From contig CANTFL010000385.1 of NCBI GenBank assembly GCA_947650285.1, positions 1 to 64,000 on the forward strand: 64,000 nucleotides of DNA, in the 5' to 3' direction. The notes below the pieces were generated by a model. The model searched no databases. It was not told the origin of the DNA and saw nothing but the letters and a program-made list of their open reading frames with translations. Every line of letters starts with the position of its first letter. Position 1 is the stretch's first letter. The position numbers were made by a program, and so were the translations under genes. Below, piece by piece: positions 35,257-44,497 of the stretch. The DNA is from Hyaloperonospora brassicae (taxonomy: Eukaryota > Oomycota > Peronosporomycetes > Peronosporales > Peronosporaceae).

Positions 35257-35648
35257 TGTAACGGGGCAGCCCGTTACATGAAATTGTCACTTAAAGGAAA
35301 GTGACAATAAAGAATATTAAGATGGATATTCTTTAAAACAATATCACCAAAGTGGTGATATTGAAGGGTCGACCAAAGGGTCTGTTCATTGGTTGATATC
35401 GTGATGATATCAACCCACCAATCGCCGCAAGACGCGCGCAATGAGTGGTGACGAGACGTCACCATACATGCAGTTATATTAGTATAATTGAATTTAGTCA
35501 AACGAAGAGACAGTAGTTTAAAGACTTAATTATATTAATATAACAGTTCTACTTTTACCCTACCTACGCTTCCTCGCTTGCCACGTGTACGTCTGTCGGG
35601 GCACTGAAAACCCTTGCGTTAAGTTACGCAAGGGTGTGCCCCGTTACA
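35257..35648 (+). repeat. Element A 5' LTR
   Basis: 392 bp, TG...CA. It starts TGTAACGGGGCA and ends TGCCCCGTTACA, a perfect 12 bp terminal inverted repeat. The first 22 bases are themselves a hairpin. Internal stems include ATTGTCACTT / AAGTGACAAT (35283-35292, 35299-35308). Confidence 0.93.
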
Positions 35649-35650
35649 CC

Positions 35651-35668
35651 TGGTAGCACTTTGTAGTC
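35651..35668 (+). other. Element A primer-binding site (candidate)
   Basis: TGGTAGCACTTTGTAGTC begins two bases after the LTR. TGG is the complement of a tRNA CCA end. I cannot name the tRNA. Confidence 0.55.
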
Positions 35669-35692
35669 CTTCCAAGGACCACATTATCCAAC

Positions 35693-36847
35693 ATGAACAT
35701 GTTGGATGAAGAAGACACCTTTCACGCCACGCGTGAAGGGTTTACCCATTTGAGTGACATCGAATGGGGTGCGGTAGAACGAATATGTTCTACCGTAGGC
35801 GAACTCGTCGTTAGCGCCATGTTGGAGTCTCTAGACAGAGACCAACAACATGCCGCTATCGCCAAGTTCATTCAAAATGAACTTGCCATCGAGGGGGAGA
35901 AAGCAGCCTTGCTTCACCAGCAAGGCTCTCAACAGGCCGAGCAGTTGAGAGAACTCGGTGCTCAACAGACGGAGCTGTTGAGACAGCAGCAATTCCATGC
36001 TGCTGTGGGCGGGACGGCGCATGCGCGTCGTCCCGAAGTCATGAAAGTTGACATCTCCAAGTACAGTGGAGTCCCGGAGGACTCCCTGTTACTATGGTTT
36101 GTCGAACTCGACAGAGCCCTAAGGGCTCGTCGCGTCGAAGATGAGCAAATGAAACTCACATTTGCTCAGACCCACTTGGCAGGGCGTGCCAAAACTTGGT
36201 CCCTGGGACTCGAGAGTAGCGACCCAAATGTGTTTAGGTCGCTAGATGACTTCAAGTTCCCGCTCAGACAAACGTTTGAGCCGCCACGTGCTGAGTTTAG
36301 GGCTCGCTCAGAGCTCCTGAAACTCAAGCAGGGTAAGCGTGATGTGCACGCTTACGCACAACATATACGACTCCTTGCGAGTAGTATAACTGCCATCCCA
36401 GTACATGAACACACGTTGATTACGGTGTTCATGCAAGGGCTCGCAGAAGGGCCCGTCAGGAGCCACCTGTTCCGCCTTGAGCTGAATACGCTTGAAGAAG
36501 CGATATCAGCCGCGGAACAGGAAGAATTTAGCATGAGACAGGCTCATGCTAGCTCAAACTCTTACCGTCCACCGAGACGACAAGAGATCGGAGGTCCAGA
36601 ACCAATGGACCTCTGCTATGTTGAGAGCGAGAGACCTTGCTCTACAAACAACAAGCGATTGCAGAGGTGCAATCGCTGTCAGAAGTTAGGGCACTACGCA
36701 TACGAGTGTAGTGCTCCACGCCCAGTACCAAACAGTATTGAGCGAAATGGACGACCTTTTGCCAGAAAGGGCAATGGGCGTGGGTCCAGCGCTGTTGCGA
36801 AGCCGCAACAGCGAGACGGACCATCAAAAGATGGACGGGGTCAGTAG
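35693..36847 (+). CDS. gag: Element A Gag
   Basis: 384 aa, ATG 35693 to TAG 36845-36847, intact. The N-terminal part is helical with Gln-rich heptads (RELGAQQTELLRQQQ). The capsid-like part (about residues 115-285) includes WFVELDRALRARRVED and YAQHIRLLASSITAIPVHEH. A zinc knuckle CNRCQKLGHYAYEC (CX2CX4HX4C, about residues 323-336) binds nucleic acid, and a basic Gly/Arg tail follows. Gag packages element RNA and builds the particle in the cytoplasm. pol continues in the -1 frame with an overlapping open frame, so Gag-Pol is probably made by -1 frameshifting; I did not find a classical slippery heptamer. It is the only intact sense gene of the element. Confidence 0.92.
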   Translation: MNMLDEEDTFHATREGFTHLSDIEWGAVERICSTVGELVVSAMLESLDRDQQHAAIAKFIQNELAIEGEKAALLHQQGSQQAEQLRELGAQQTELLRQQQFHAAVGGTAHARRPEVMKVDISKYSGVPEDSLLLWFVELDRALRARRVEDEQMKLTFAQTHLAGRAKTWSLGLESSDPNVFRSLDDFKFPLRQTFEPPRAEFRARSELLKLKQGKRDVHAYAQHIRLLASSITAIPVHEHTLITVFMQGLAEGPVRSHLFRLELNTLEEAISAAEQEEFSMRQAHASSNSYRPPRRQEIGGPEPMDLCYVESERPCSTNNKRLQRCNRCQKLGHYAYECSAPRPVPNSIERNGRPFARKGNGRGSSAVAKPQQRDGPSKDGRGQ

Positions 36848-36897
36848 GGGCGGAGCGCCCTACTGATCCAGCAACCTCAAGAGAATTTGCAAATCTC

Positions 36898-39800
36898 TTG
36901 ACGAAAGTTGCTCCAGATACACAATCGTTGTGTGTCTCTGCACCTGGTGATGACGTTTCGCTCATCACCTTGAAGTTGGAAGCGACAAATGATTTGTCGC
37001 TTCGTGCCCTAGTAGACTGTGGGGCGTTAAACAATTTTGTTCGTCGCCAGTCACTAGAGGGTCGTAGGCTCAAGTTCGTTGAGCGCGACATTCCCCTCAC
37101 AAGGATGACGGTGCGCCTTGCAACAGGCGCATCGATAACCGTTGAGAAAAGTGTAGTAGGAATCCACTACACGTTAGAGGGCGAACAGTACGATGATGAC
37201 TTCATCGTGCTAGATCTGGATGACAAATTTGATGTCATCCTGGGATTACCTTGGCTCAGAAAGTACGAGCCAAGGGTGAGCTGGCAGCATCGATCCGTGA
37301 AGATGCCTGCTGCTTGTTCATCAGATGACCATCTGATGAACATCTTGGAGCGTCCACAAGCGTGTGGATGTTCTGCGAGTGAGTGCGATGGCCTCACTTG
37401 CGGTACGGTCGTTAGAACGACTGCACAAGATCACAGTGTAGTTGATCACTACACTGTGGAGCAAGCTCCCGGCGGCTGTACAGATGTACAGGCTGCGCCG
37501 AAGGTCCACCACTCGAAGAAGTCGAGTGGACCGGGACATGGATGCATACCTAGCGGGCAGCATCTTAGACAAAAGAAATCTGTTGCCTTCATAGGGCAAC
37601 ACGGATATCATAGGTCGACTGGAGAGTCGACCATAGAGGATCGGTTCCTGACTGTGGTTGCACAGCCACAGTCGGAAGACGTCGAGGGAATAAGTCCCCA
37701 CGTACTTGAGGAAAGAATTCCTCAAGAGTCATTTGCTGAGGGATCAGGCCCTCAGCAACATGTGGAAGAAAGTTCCCAGGAAGAAACCGAGACGTTGAAC
37801 GTCTTGGTTAATGACGGATCAAGCGTAGGCACTTATACGCTTGATCTGATTGGGCCTCCGAAGTCAACTTCGGAGATAACTCAGTTGCCAACGCTAGAAC
37901 CGAAACGGTTCTTGCGTGATCTGCGTAGTGGCAAAGTCAAGCAGATCTGCATACTCGTCACGGAGGATGAGTATGTGGCCAATATTCGGTCGGCATCAGT
38001 ATTTGCTGAGAACGAACGGGTTCTCAGCAGCTCATCGATGGACGAAAGTGTCCTCGATGAGAAGACTCGGATTGAGCGATACACGTCTCAATCCTGGGAG
38101 TCACTTCAGGCAAATCCATTCTATAAGGATTTGATCGAATTCAGGGATTTATTCCCTGAATCCGTACCTTGCGGGTTGCCTAAGGACAAAGGCACTCGAC
38201 AAGATATTGAGCTCAAACCGGGCTCAAAATACTGTGTCATGAAGCAGTGGCCACTGCCTCGTGAACAAGTACTAGCGATCGACAAATTCTTTGCCGATCG
38301 CTTAGCAGCGGGCCATGTGAGGGAATCAACATGCCCTCACAGCTCTCCGACCTTCTGTGTGCGAAAGGCCACATGAGGGTGGCGGATAGTGCCCTCATTC
38401 AACAAGTTGAATGCTGCAACGGTACCGGCTCAGACGCCGATACCGAGGAAGGACGTCATCATAGATGGTATATCAAAGAGTACCATCTTTTCGTCCATGG
38501 ATCTGATGGATGGATTCTATCAGATCCTGATGCGTGAACGGGACATCCCGTTCACGGCAGTGAGTACCCCCAGCGGGATGCTGTGGGAGTGGCTAGTGAT
38601 GCCACAGGGGCTGAGCAATGCCCCTGCAACATTCAACAGATGTGTAACAAATCTGTTGAGACCGGTGCGAGACTTCGCACCGAGTTACTTCGACGATGTG
38701 TTCGTCCATAGTCGGGCTATGGACGGAAAGACGGACGTTGAAGTTCACAGAACTCACGTTCGTCAGGTTCTTCAACTTATGCGCAAGCATAAGCTGTACG
38801 CCAACCTCAAGAAGTGTATATTCGCGGCTAGCAAAATACCACTTCTTGGGTGCATCGTGGGTAAACACGGCGTACGCCCTGATTCCGAAAAGATCAAGGC
38901 GATCACCGACTGGCCAGTGCTAGTCGATATTAAGGGACTAAGGAAGTTTTTTGGACTAGCGGCGTACTTGCACAAGTACTCGCGCAACTACGCTGAGATG
39001 ACTGTGCATCTTTTTTGTTTACTCATCAAAAATGTATAGTTGCCATGTAACGCTTACTGTCAGCGTTCCTTTATAGGTATCAAGCAAAGCTTGATGCAAT
39101 CGCAGATACTGGCGATTGCAGATCAGGACAGATCATTTCATGTGGTCTGTGACGCCAGCGATTTTGCAATCGGCTGTGCGTTAATGCAGTTCGATGCAGA
39201 TGGCGCGGAGCGCGTCATCTGTTATCAGTCGCGTCAGATGCAAACAGCTGAGCGCAATTACCCAGTGCATGACAAGTAACTCCTTGCCATGAAGTACGCA
39301 CTGGCTAAGTTTTGCGTCTATCTCTTGGGAAATAGACCGTTCATCGTCTATACGGACCATGCGTCATTACGCACGGCCGTAAACAGCCCCCAACTCTCGC
39401 AAAGGATGGCGAGGTGGCTTTCTTTCTTCGCGGAGTATAACTTCTCCGTGGGGTATAAACCAAGACGACTCAATGTCGTCGCGGATGCTCTTTCGCGCCG
39501 GCCCGATTTCGAGCCGGGCGCGTCAACCAATAGTGAGGATAAGCCCACTGTTGCGACACTGAGAGCCAGTGTTCCGTCGTCAAGTTTACTTGACGACGTA
39601 CGAAAGGCATACGCGGAAGATGAGGATCTTCTGCGATTAATGGATCATCTGATGAATATATCCAGTAAATCCATGAGGGATTTACCGGCTTTGGACCGAT
39701 CCTCCTCGGATCGGTATACGACACGCAACGGGTTGCTGTATTATACAGCTGTTGCCGGCGACACGCCTCGTGGCGTCGTCCCTGCTCATCATGATTTGCG

Positions 39801-41740
39801 GTTGCGCATCATGTACGAGTGTCACGATTCCCCAACAAGCGGCCATCGTGGAAGGGAAAAGACTTACCTCACGGTAAGTCGTGACTTTTACTGGCCACGC
39901 CAGTATCAGTTTGTTCGCAAGTATATACGTGCTTGCGAAGTTTGTCAACGGGTGAAGCCTAGTCCTTCATCCCGTGCGCCATTGCAGCCTCTGCCTGTTC
40001 CGACAGAGTGCTGGCAGTCCGTTTCAATGGACTTCGTCTCCGGTTTTCTCGAAGACGCTCACAAGAATGATGGTATTCTCGTGTTTGTAGACCGATTCAG
40101 CAAGATGGTCCATCTTGCTGCTGTCCCTGAGTCGATAAAGGCTCAAGGTTGTGCTCGTGTCTTTCCAGACACGGTCTTTAGACTCCACGGGTTACCCCGT
40201 GAACTCGTATCCGACCGTGACCCTCGATTCACGGCGGAATTTTGGCAAACCGTGTTCCGTTCTCTCGGAACACGGTTGACGATGTCCACTTCTGGCCATC
40301 CCAAGACAGATGATCAGACGGAGAGCGAGAACCGTGTCCTCGAAGAGATCCTTCGAGGATATGTCCACTCGTTTCCGGGTTGGAGCGAATTCCTACCCAT
40401 GGTGGAATTCGCCATCAATAATTCGGTGCATGCTTCAACACAGCACACACCGTTTTACGTGAATGGCCTACGCCATCCACGAGTGCCCACCCTTATAGAG
40501 TGTAACTCTTGGATAAGGGGGAGGGACTCGCTCGAGCAAAAACCGTTTTGGCTCTTGCTCATCACGTGTCGACGCAAACGTCGTCACGTATAATGCCGAT
40601 GTCGATCAAGTCGACATCGATGAAGAAGATCATCTCAATAATAGCAAAGACGCTATTATTGATTCGGATGATGATGACGATGCTGGTATATTCAGCATCG
40701 CTAACGATTATGTCAGCGAGGAAGAAGACAACCTCGCTGAAGAAGAGAGCAATCTCTTAGCAGTGCGAACGAAGCGCACTGAAAGACAAAACAAAGAGTC
40801 AGCAGAAAACTTCCTGCTGACTCGAGAAGCGGTAGTCCGTTTCGTTCAGGACTCCATCGCAAATGCGGTGGACCGTCAGAAACGGAACGCAGACAAGAAT
40901 GGAAGAGCAAATGTTCTTTCATTTAAGGTTAACGACCTAGTACTACTGTCAACGGTAAACCTACCTGGACATGCATTCACTAGTGTCGGCAGTAGCAAAC
41001 TACTGCCGAAATACATTGGGCCATTTCGAGTGTTGCATCGCAAGGGCAATGCATACACACTCGAATTGCCACGTAGGATGCGCACGCATCCTACGTTTTA
41101 CGTGGGGAGACTTAGGTCGTACTGTCAGTACGAACCTTCTTCTTCCGATGAAGATAGCCCCCACGTTCAAGAACATCCATCAAGTTCTTGCGTTCGCGCT
41201 CCAGACGATCCGTCTGATCGCGCAGATATGATACCTCGGTATTCAACCGAGATATCTCCCCGCGAGCTGTCGCCAGCTCGCCGAATAAGGAGCGGACATC
41301 CCGCTCGACCTAAAGCTGCGCTGTGGCATAATCGGCGCGATCCCTCGCCCGATCAGCCTCGTGATCCTTGCGGTTCTTCCGCACGGTATCAGTCAAAGCG
41401 TAGCGCCGGTCGCGCTCGTGCTTTAAGTCATCGCGCAATTCATCGATTGCGCGATCCATCTCGTGAGGATCGAGATGGTGAGCAGAACGATCTGAAGGAG
41501 GTATTTTCTCCTCCTCCACATCATTTGGTGGACTCGCACGGTGGCCAACGCTTCCTAGTGGAGCGTATTTTGAACCACCGTGACGATTCAGGATCAAGGA
41601 CGAGCTACCTCGTCCAGTGGCGGGGGTATCCACCCTATTGGAACAGCTGGGAGCCCCGCTCTCAGCTGTTGATGGATGTTGAAGGTCTCGTCCGCCAGTA
41701 TGACGAGACCCATCCGATGAGTCCTGTGGCTCATCGGTAA
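36898..41740 (+). pseudogene. pol: Element A Pol (PR-RT-RH-IN-chromodomain), interrupted
   Basis: One frame from about 36.8 to 40.59 kb with in-frame stops TGA 38374-38376, TAG 39037-39039 and TAA 39277-39279, then a shift into the next frame for the integrase tail. Protease: ALVDCGA (D at 37015; the usual S/T is C) and VILGLPWL. RT: MPQGLSNAPATFNR and an intact YFDD (38686-38697). RNase H: Asp at 39151 and 39355 present, but the catalytic Glu of HDKELL is the TAA at 39277. Integrase: HHCC zinc domain (about 39806-39945) and a DD35E triad at D 40030, D 40213, E 40321. After the shift come an acidic linker, GPFRVLHRKGNAYTLELP, and a C-terminal chromodomain ([10 protein letters not shown], then [20 protein letters not shown]), which in related elements targets integration to modified chromatin. 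Element B shares the TAA and the shift but lacks the first two stops. Confidence 0.9.
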
Positions 41741-42716
41741 ACACGCGACCTAGGCGCTTGTAGACGGATTGCAAGTTTGCAATCGCGTCACGCATCTCAG
41801 CCGAGATGTGCGCCCTTCCCCAGGGCGAATTTAGGGAGTACACATCCCTACGTGCACGCTGCGAGTTGTTAACACAACTCGCACAAGGGTCTCCCCATGT
41901 GAGGCAAGGAATGTCTGCCTCACTCGATAAACAGTGCATTCGGTACCTAGCTCCGGTTGGCGTTCGTCTTTCGATCCTGAGGCGTGTCGCCTCAAGTTTC
42001 TTGAGCCACCCTTCTCGTCCAAAATTCTTTACGTTTTGGACGAACGCGTTCCACGCAGCCAAAAGCGATGCTTTGTCACGCTTTTGGTTGCTGTTGTACC
42101 ATCGATGTCTAAGAAAGGCATCGAGATAAAAATCTTCTTCAGCGCGAAAGTTCTTTGCGCTGGGATCCAAGCCGTGAGGCTTAGTCGCATCCAATAAGGG
42201 TATTCGTGGGTGTTGGCTTGTCTCGTGACACAAGCTATTGATGAGCCGTTCGGGCAAACGCCACGGCTTCAGCTCATCACGCTTCACAGTGGTACCTCTG
42301 TCGGTATCACGGTTGTCAGTATGACGATGGGTTGCACCACCGTCAAGTCGCTCATACGAAGGAGCACGAGCTGATTGCGGTGAGTAGCAAACATACTCAT
42401 CACCCGATTCGTCGTCACTGCCGAACAGACTGTGTTGCAACTCACGATTCCGTTCGTTCGGCAGTAGCCTTGGCGAACACTGAGGCGTCGCCGGTGAGCG
42501 AGACGCCTCTGGCGCATCGCTCGAGTCAGGCACGTCTGACTCGCCAGAGTAGATGACCTCAATGTCGGGGTCATCATGCGCACGCGGTGCTGTACCGCGT
42601 GCACCTGCAGCACCTGTTGCTGCAGGCGAAGAAGGGGCGGCAGACGACAAAGCGTCTGCCGCAGAGGCTGGCTCCGCACCAGGCTGTGTGGGGCTTGAGT
42701 CACCTCGCATAGACAT
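41310..42716 (-). CDS. Antisense ORF of element A
   Basis: 468 aa from ATG 42714-42716 to TAG 41310-41312, opposite to gag-pol. It starts 134 bp inside the 3' LTR and overlaps the last 431 bp of pol, including the chromodomain. The N-terminal 150 residues are Ala/Ser/Pro-rich with acidic patches. The central part looks globular and conserved ([47 protein letters not shown] with a CX2[20 protein letters not shown]). The end is a charged helix ([19 protein letters not shown]). In the B copy the frame continues past this stop into a coiled coil. I do not recognise the family. Two copies about 15% apart keep the frame open, which suggests past selection on the protein. Transcription would need an antisense promoter near the 3' LTR. 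Confidence 0.75.
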   Translation of the reverse strand: MSMRGDSSPTQPGAEPASAADALSSAAPSSPAATGAAGARGTAPRAHDDPDIEVIYSGESDVPDSSDAPEASRSPATPQCSPRLLPNERNRELQHSLFGSDDESGDEYVCYSPQSARAPSYERLDGGATHRHTDNRDTDRGTTVKRDELKPWRLPERLINSLCHETSQHPRIPLLDATKPHGLDPSAKNFRAEEDFYLDAFLRHRWYNSNQKRDKASLLAAWNAFVQNVKNFGREGWLKKLEATRLRIERRTPTGARYRMHCLSSEADIPCLTWGDPCASCVNNSQRARRDVYSLNSPWGRAHISAEMRDAIANLQSVYKRLGRVFTDEPQDSSDGSRHTGGRDLQHPSTAESGAPSCSNRVDTPATGRGSSSLILNRHGGSKYAPLGSVGHRASPPNDVEEEKIPPSDRSAHHLDPHEMDRAIDELRDDLKHERDRRYALTDTVRKNRKDHEADRARDRADYATAQL

Positions 42717-42836
42717 GTTAACTATGCGAGGTCGAGCGGAAAGTGAATGGAACGGACCCAAGAAGTGCTCCCTGTCCCAATGGCGCCCAACGGGTGGCCG
42801 CCATGATTTTCGATAGTCACACGGTGACGATCAGTT

Positions 42837-42849
42837 AAGGGGGGAGTGA
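42837..42849 (+). other. Element A polypurine tract
   Basis: AAGGGGGGAGTGA directly precedes the 3' LTR. In LTR elements this RNase H-resistant purine run primes plus-strand DNA. The same tract, reversed, sits beside the element B LTR at 46133-46145. Confidence 0.85.
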
Positions 42850-43241
42850 TGTAACGGGGCAGCCCGTTACATGGAATTGTCACTTAAAGGAAAGTGACAA
42901 TAAAGAATATGAAGTCGGATATTATCTGAATAATACCACCAATAGTGGTGATATCGATGGTTCGACCAAATAGTCTGCTCATTGGTTGATATCTTGATGA
43001 TATCAATCCACCAATCGCCGCAAGACGCGCGCAATGAGTGGTGACGAGACTTCACCATACATCCAGTTATATTAGTATATTTAAACTAAGTCAAACAGAG
43101 AGACAGTAGTAAAAAGACTTAATTATATTAATATATCAGTTCTGCTTTTACCCTACCTACGCTTCCTCGCTTGCCACGTGTACGTCTGTTGGGGCACCGA
43201 AACCCTTGCGTTAAGTTCACGCAAGGGTGTGCCCCGTTACA
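42850..43241 (+). repeat. Element A 3' LTR
   Basis: 392 bp, with the same 12 bp terminal inverted repeats as the 5' LTR. It differs from the 5' LTR at roughly 30 positions, clustered in the first 130 bp and the middle AT-rich part. The B LTR resembles the 5' LTR in one part and the 3' LTR in another. Confidence 0.93.
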
Positions 43242-44497
43242 CATGGGTGTTCTACGGGTGCTTGGCCAGAGAGATATGAACAATGGTACTTGAAAGCTGG
43301 TGTTAGCCGAATGGAAACTTGCGTCTTCCAAATCAGTGGGTAAATAAGTGGGTAATGTTCGTCGCGGTCTACGTGTGGTGTGCGGCTTGACGTTGGCCGA
43401 GATGACTCCCGTGACAGCATGTCGTGACTGAAACGTAGTGACTGTAGTTGTTCCTCGAGAGAAGTTCGAATTTCAGCGCCAATTATCAGCCGATCTTCGG
43501 CTGCCTTAGCACGAGCAATTCTGCGTAATAAATTGTCTCTGCGTCGTTTTGTAGATTTCGTGACTCGGTTTTTTATGCGACGCAGCACCACGTCTTAGGC
43601 TACACGATGGTGCTCGATCAATAATCGTAGTTTATCTTGAGCTCCTCGTTCGTCTTGGATCGCTCGGACCAACGAGTCTTCAGCAGAGGACAAACACATT
43701 GTTTTTTCTTTCAAGGCCACAACTGTGTCGATAAGTTCGGTCTGAAGGCGGTCATTGCGCTGTTCGAGTCAAGTAATGTCTTGGTGCAGACATTCTATTG
43801 CGACTCGGCGCTCTGCGCGGCAATTGTAAATCTCCATCTCACACTGTATGTCGACGTGCTCAAATTAATCTTGAGGTGCACGTGCGCGTTCAGATAATAC
43901 TTCGTTCGTCGCAGTCACTTCAGTGGTTCTTCTGTTGATCCCTGTTGTAAAGTGGGTACGCTGGTGGGAAAGGTCTTTCATCAGCTTGGAATGTTGTTCG
44001 ACAAGTTGTATCGCTGTCTCTTGAAGCGTATTTTGCTGATAGCGGACTGCTGTGACTTCGCTGTAAACAGATTGAAGAAGATGGTGTAGCTCCTAATTGT
44101 GGTGTGTGAGTAAGCCGACCTGTGATGGGGTTGCAGTGAGAAACGCTGGCTCGGCATCTTTTCTAGAGACAGCGCAATGATCGGCCAACTAGGCTCGTAC
44201 TTCAAGTGGGTACGTCGCAATCATGGCGCTTACCTCGATGACAGCATTTGTTGCGTCCAATAGCAGCTGTTGTATTTAAAAGACGGATGCGAGCATAACT
44301 TCATGTGATAGACGCGCTTGGGCCATCATTAGGGATGCCACTTCAGTCAATGCTATCGGGGCTGCGAGAGCGAGTGAATTGTCTTTGGAGCTCGTTGATG
44401 TGATGCTCATGAGGGAAGTCACAGATGATGAAGGGCTGGATCGTGCTGGACGGCTCTCTGGTATGAGAGCGTCATCGTCACCGACCGGCCAGTCCAT
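43242..44497 (-). pseudogene. Coiled-coil gene relic
   Basis: A single minus-strand frame runs from ATG 44495-44497 to the edge of element A with no frameshift but at least six in-frame stops (first at 44276-44278). The N-terminus is acidic/Ser-rich (MDWPVGDDDALIPESRPARS). The rest is heptad-rich: YQQNTLQETAIQLVEQHSKL, LEQRNDRLQTELIDTVVALK, and a basic end (RRIKNRVTKSTKRRRDNLLR). At least 418 codons before truncation. No zinc finger or enzyme motif. It could be the gag of an unknown element or a host coiled-coil gene. The purely point-mutational decay suggests either moderate age or a hypermutation process. Confidence 0.7.

Larger units (their letters stand above)
35257..43241 (+). mobile_element. 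Ty3/Gypsy chromodomain element A (LTR to LTR)
   Basis: 7985 bp: 5' LTR, PBS, gag, pol (protease, RT, RNase H, integrase, chromodomain), antisense ORF, PPT, 3' LTR. pol is interrupted by three in-frame stops and one frameshift. The two LTRs differ at roughly 30 positions of 392 (about 8% by eye). The flanks (aacga on the left, catgg on the right) are not a target-site duplication, so this may be a recombinant of two insertions. The entire element is packed with short perfect hairpins. Confidence 0.92.
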
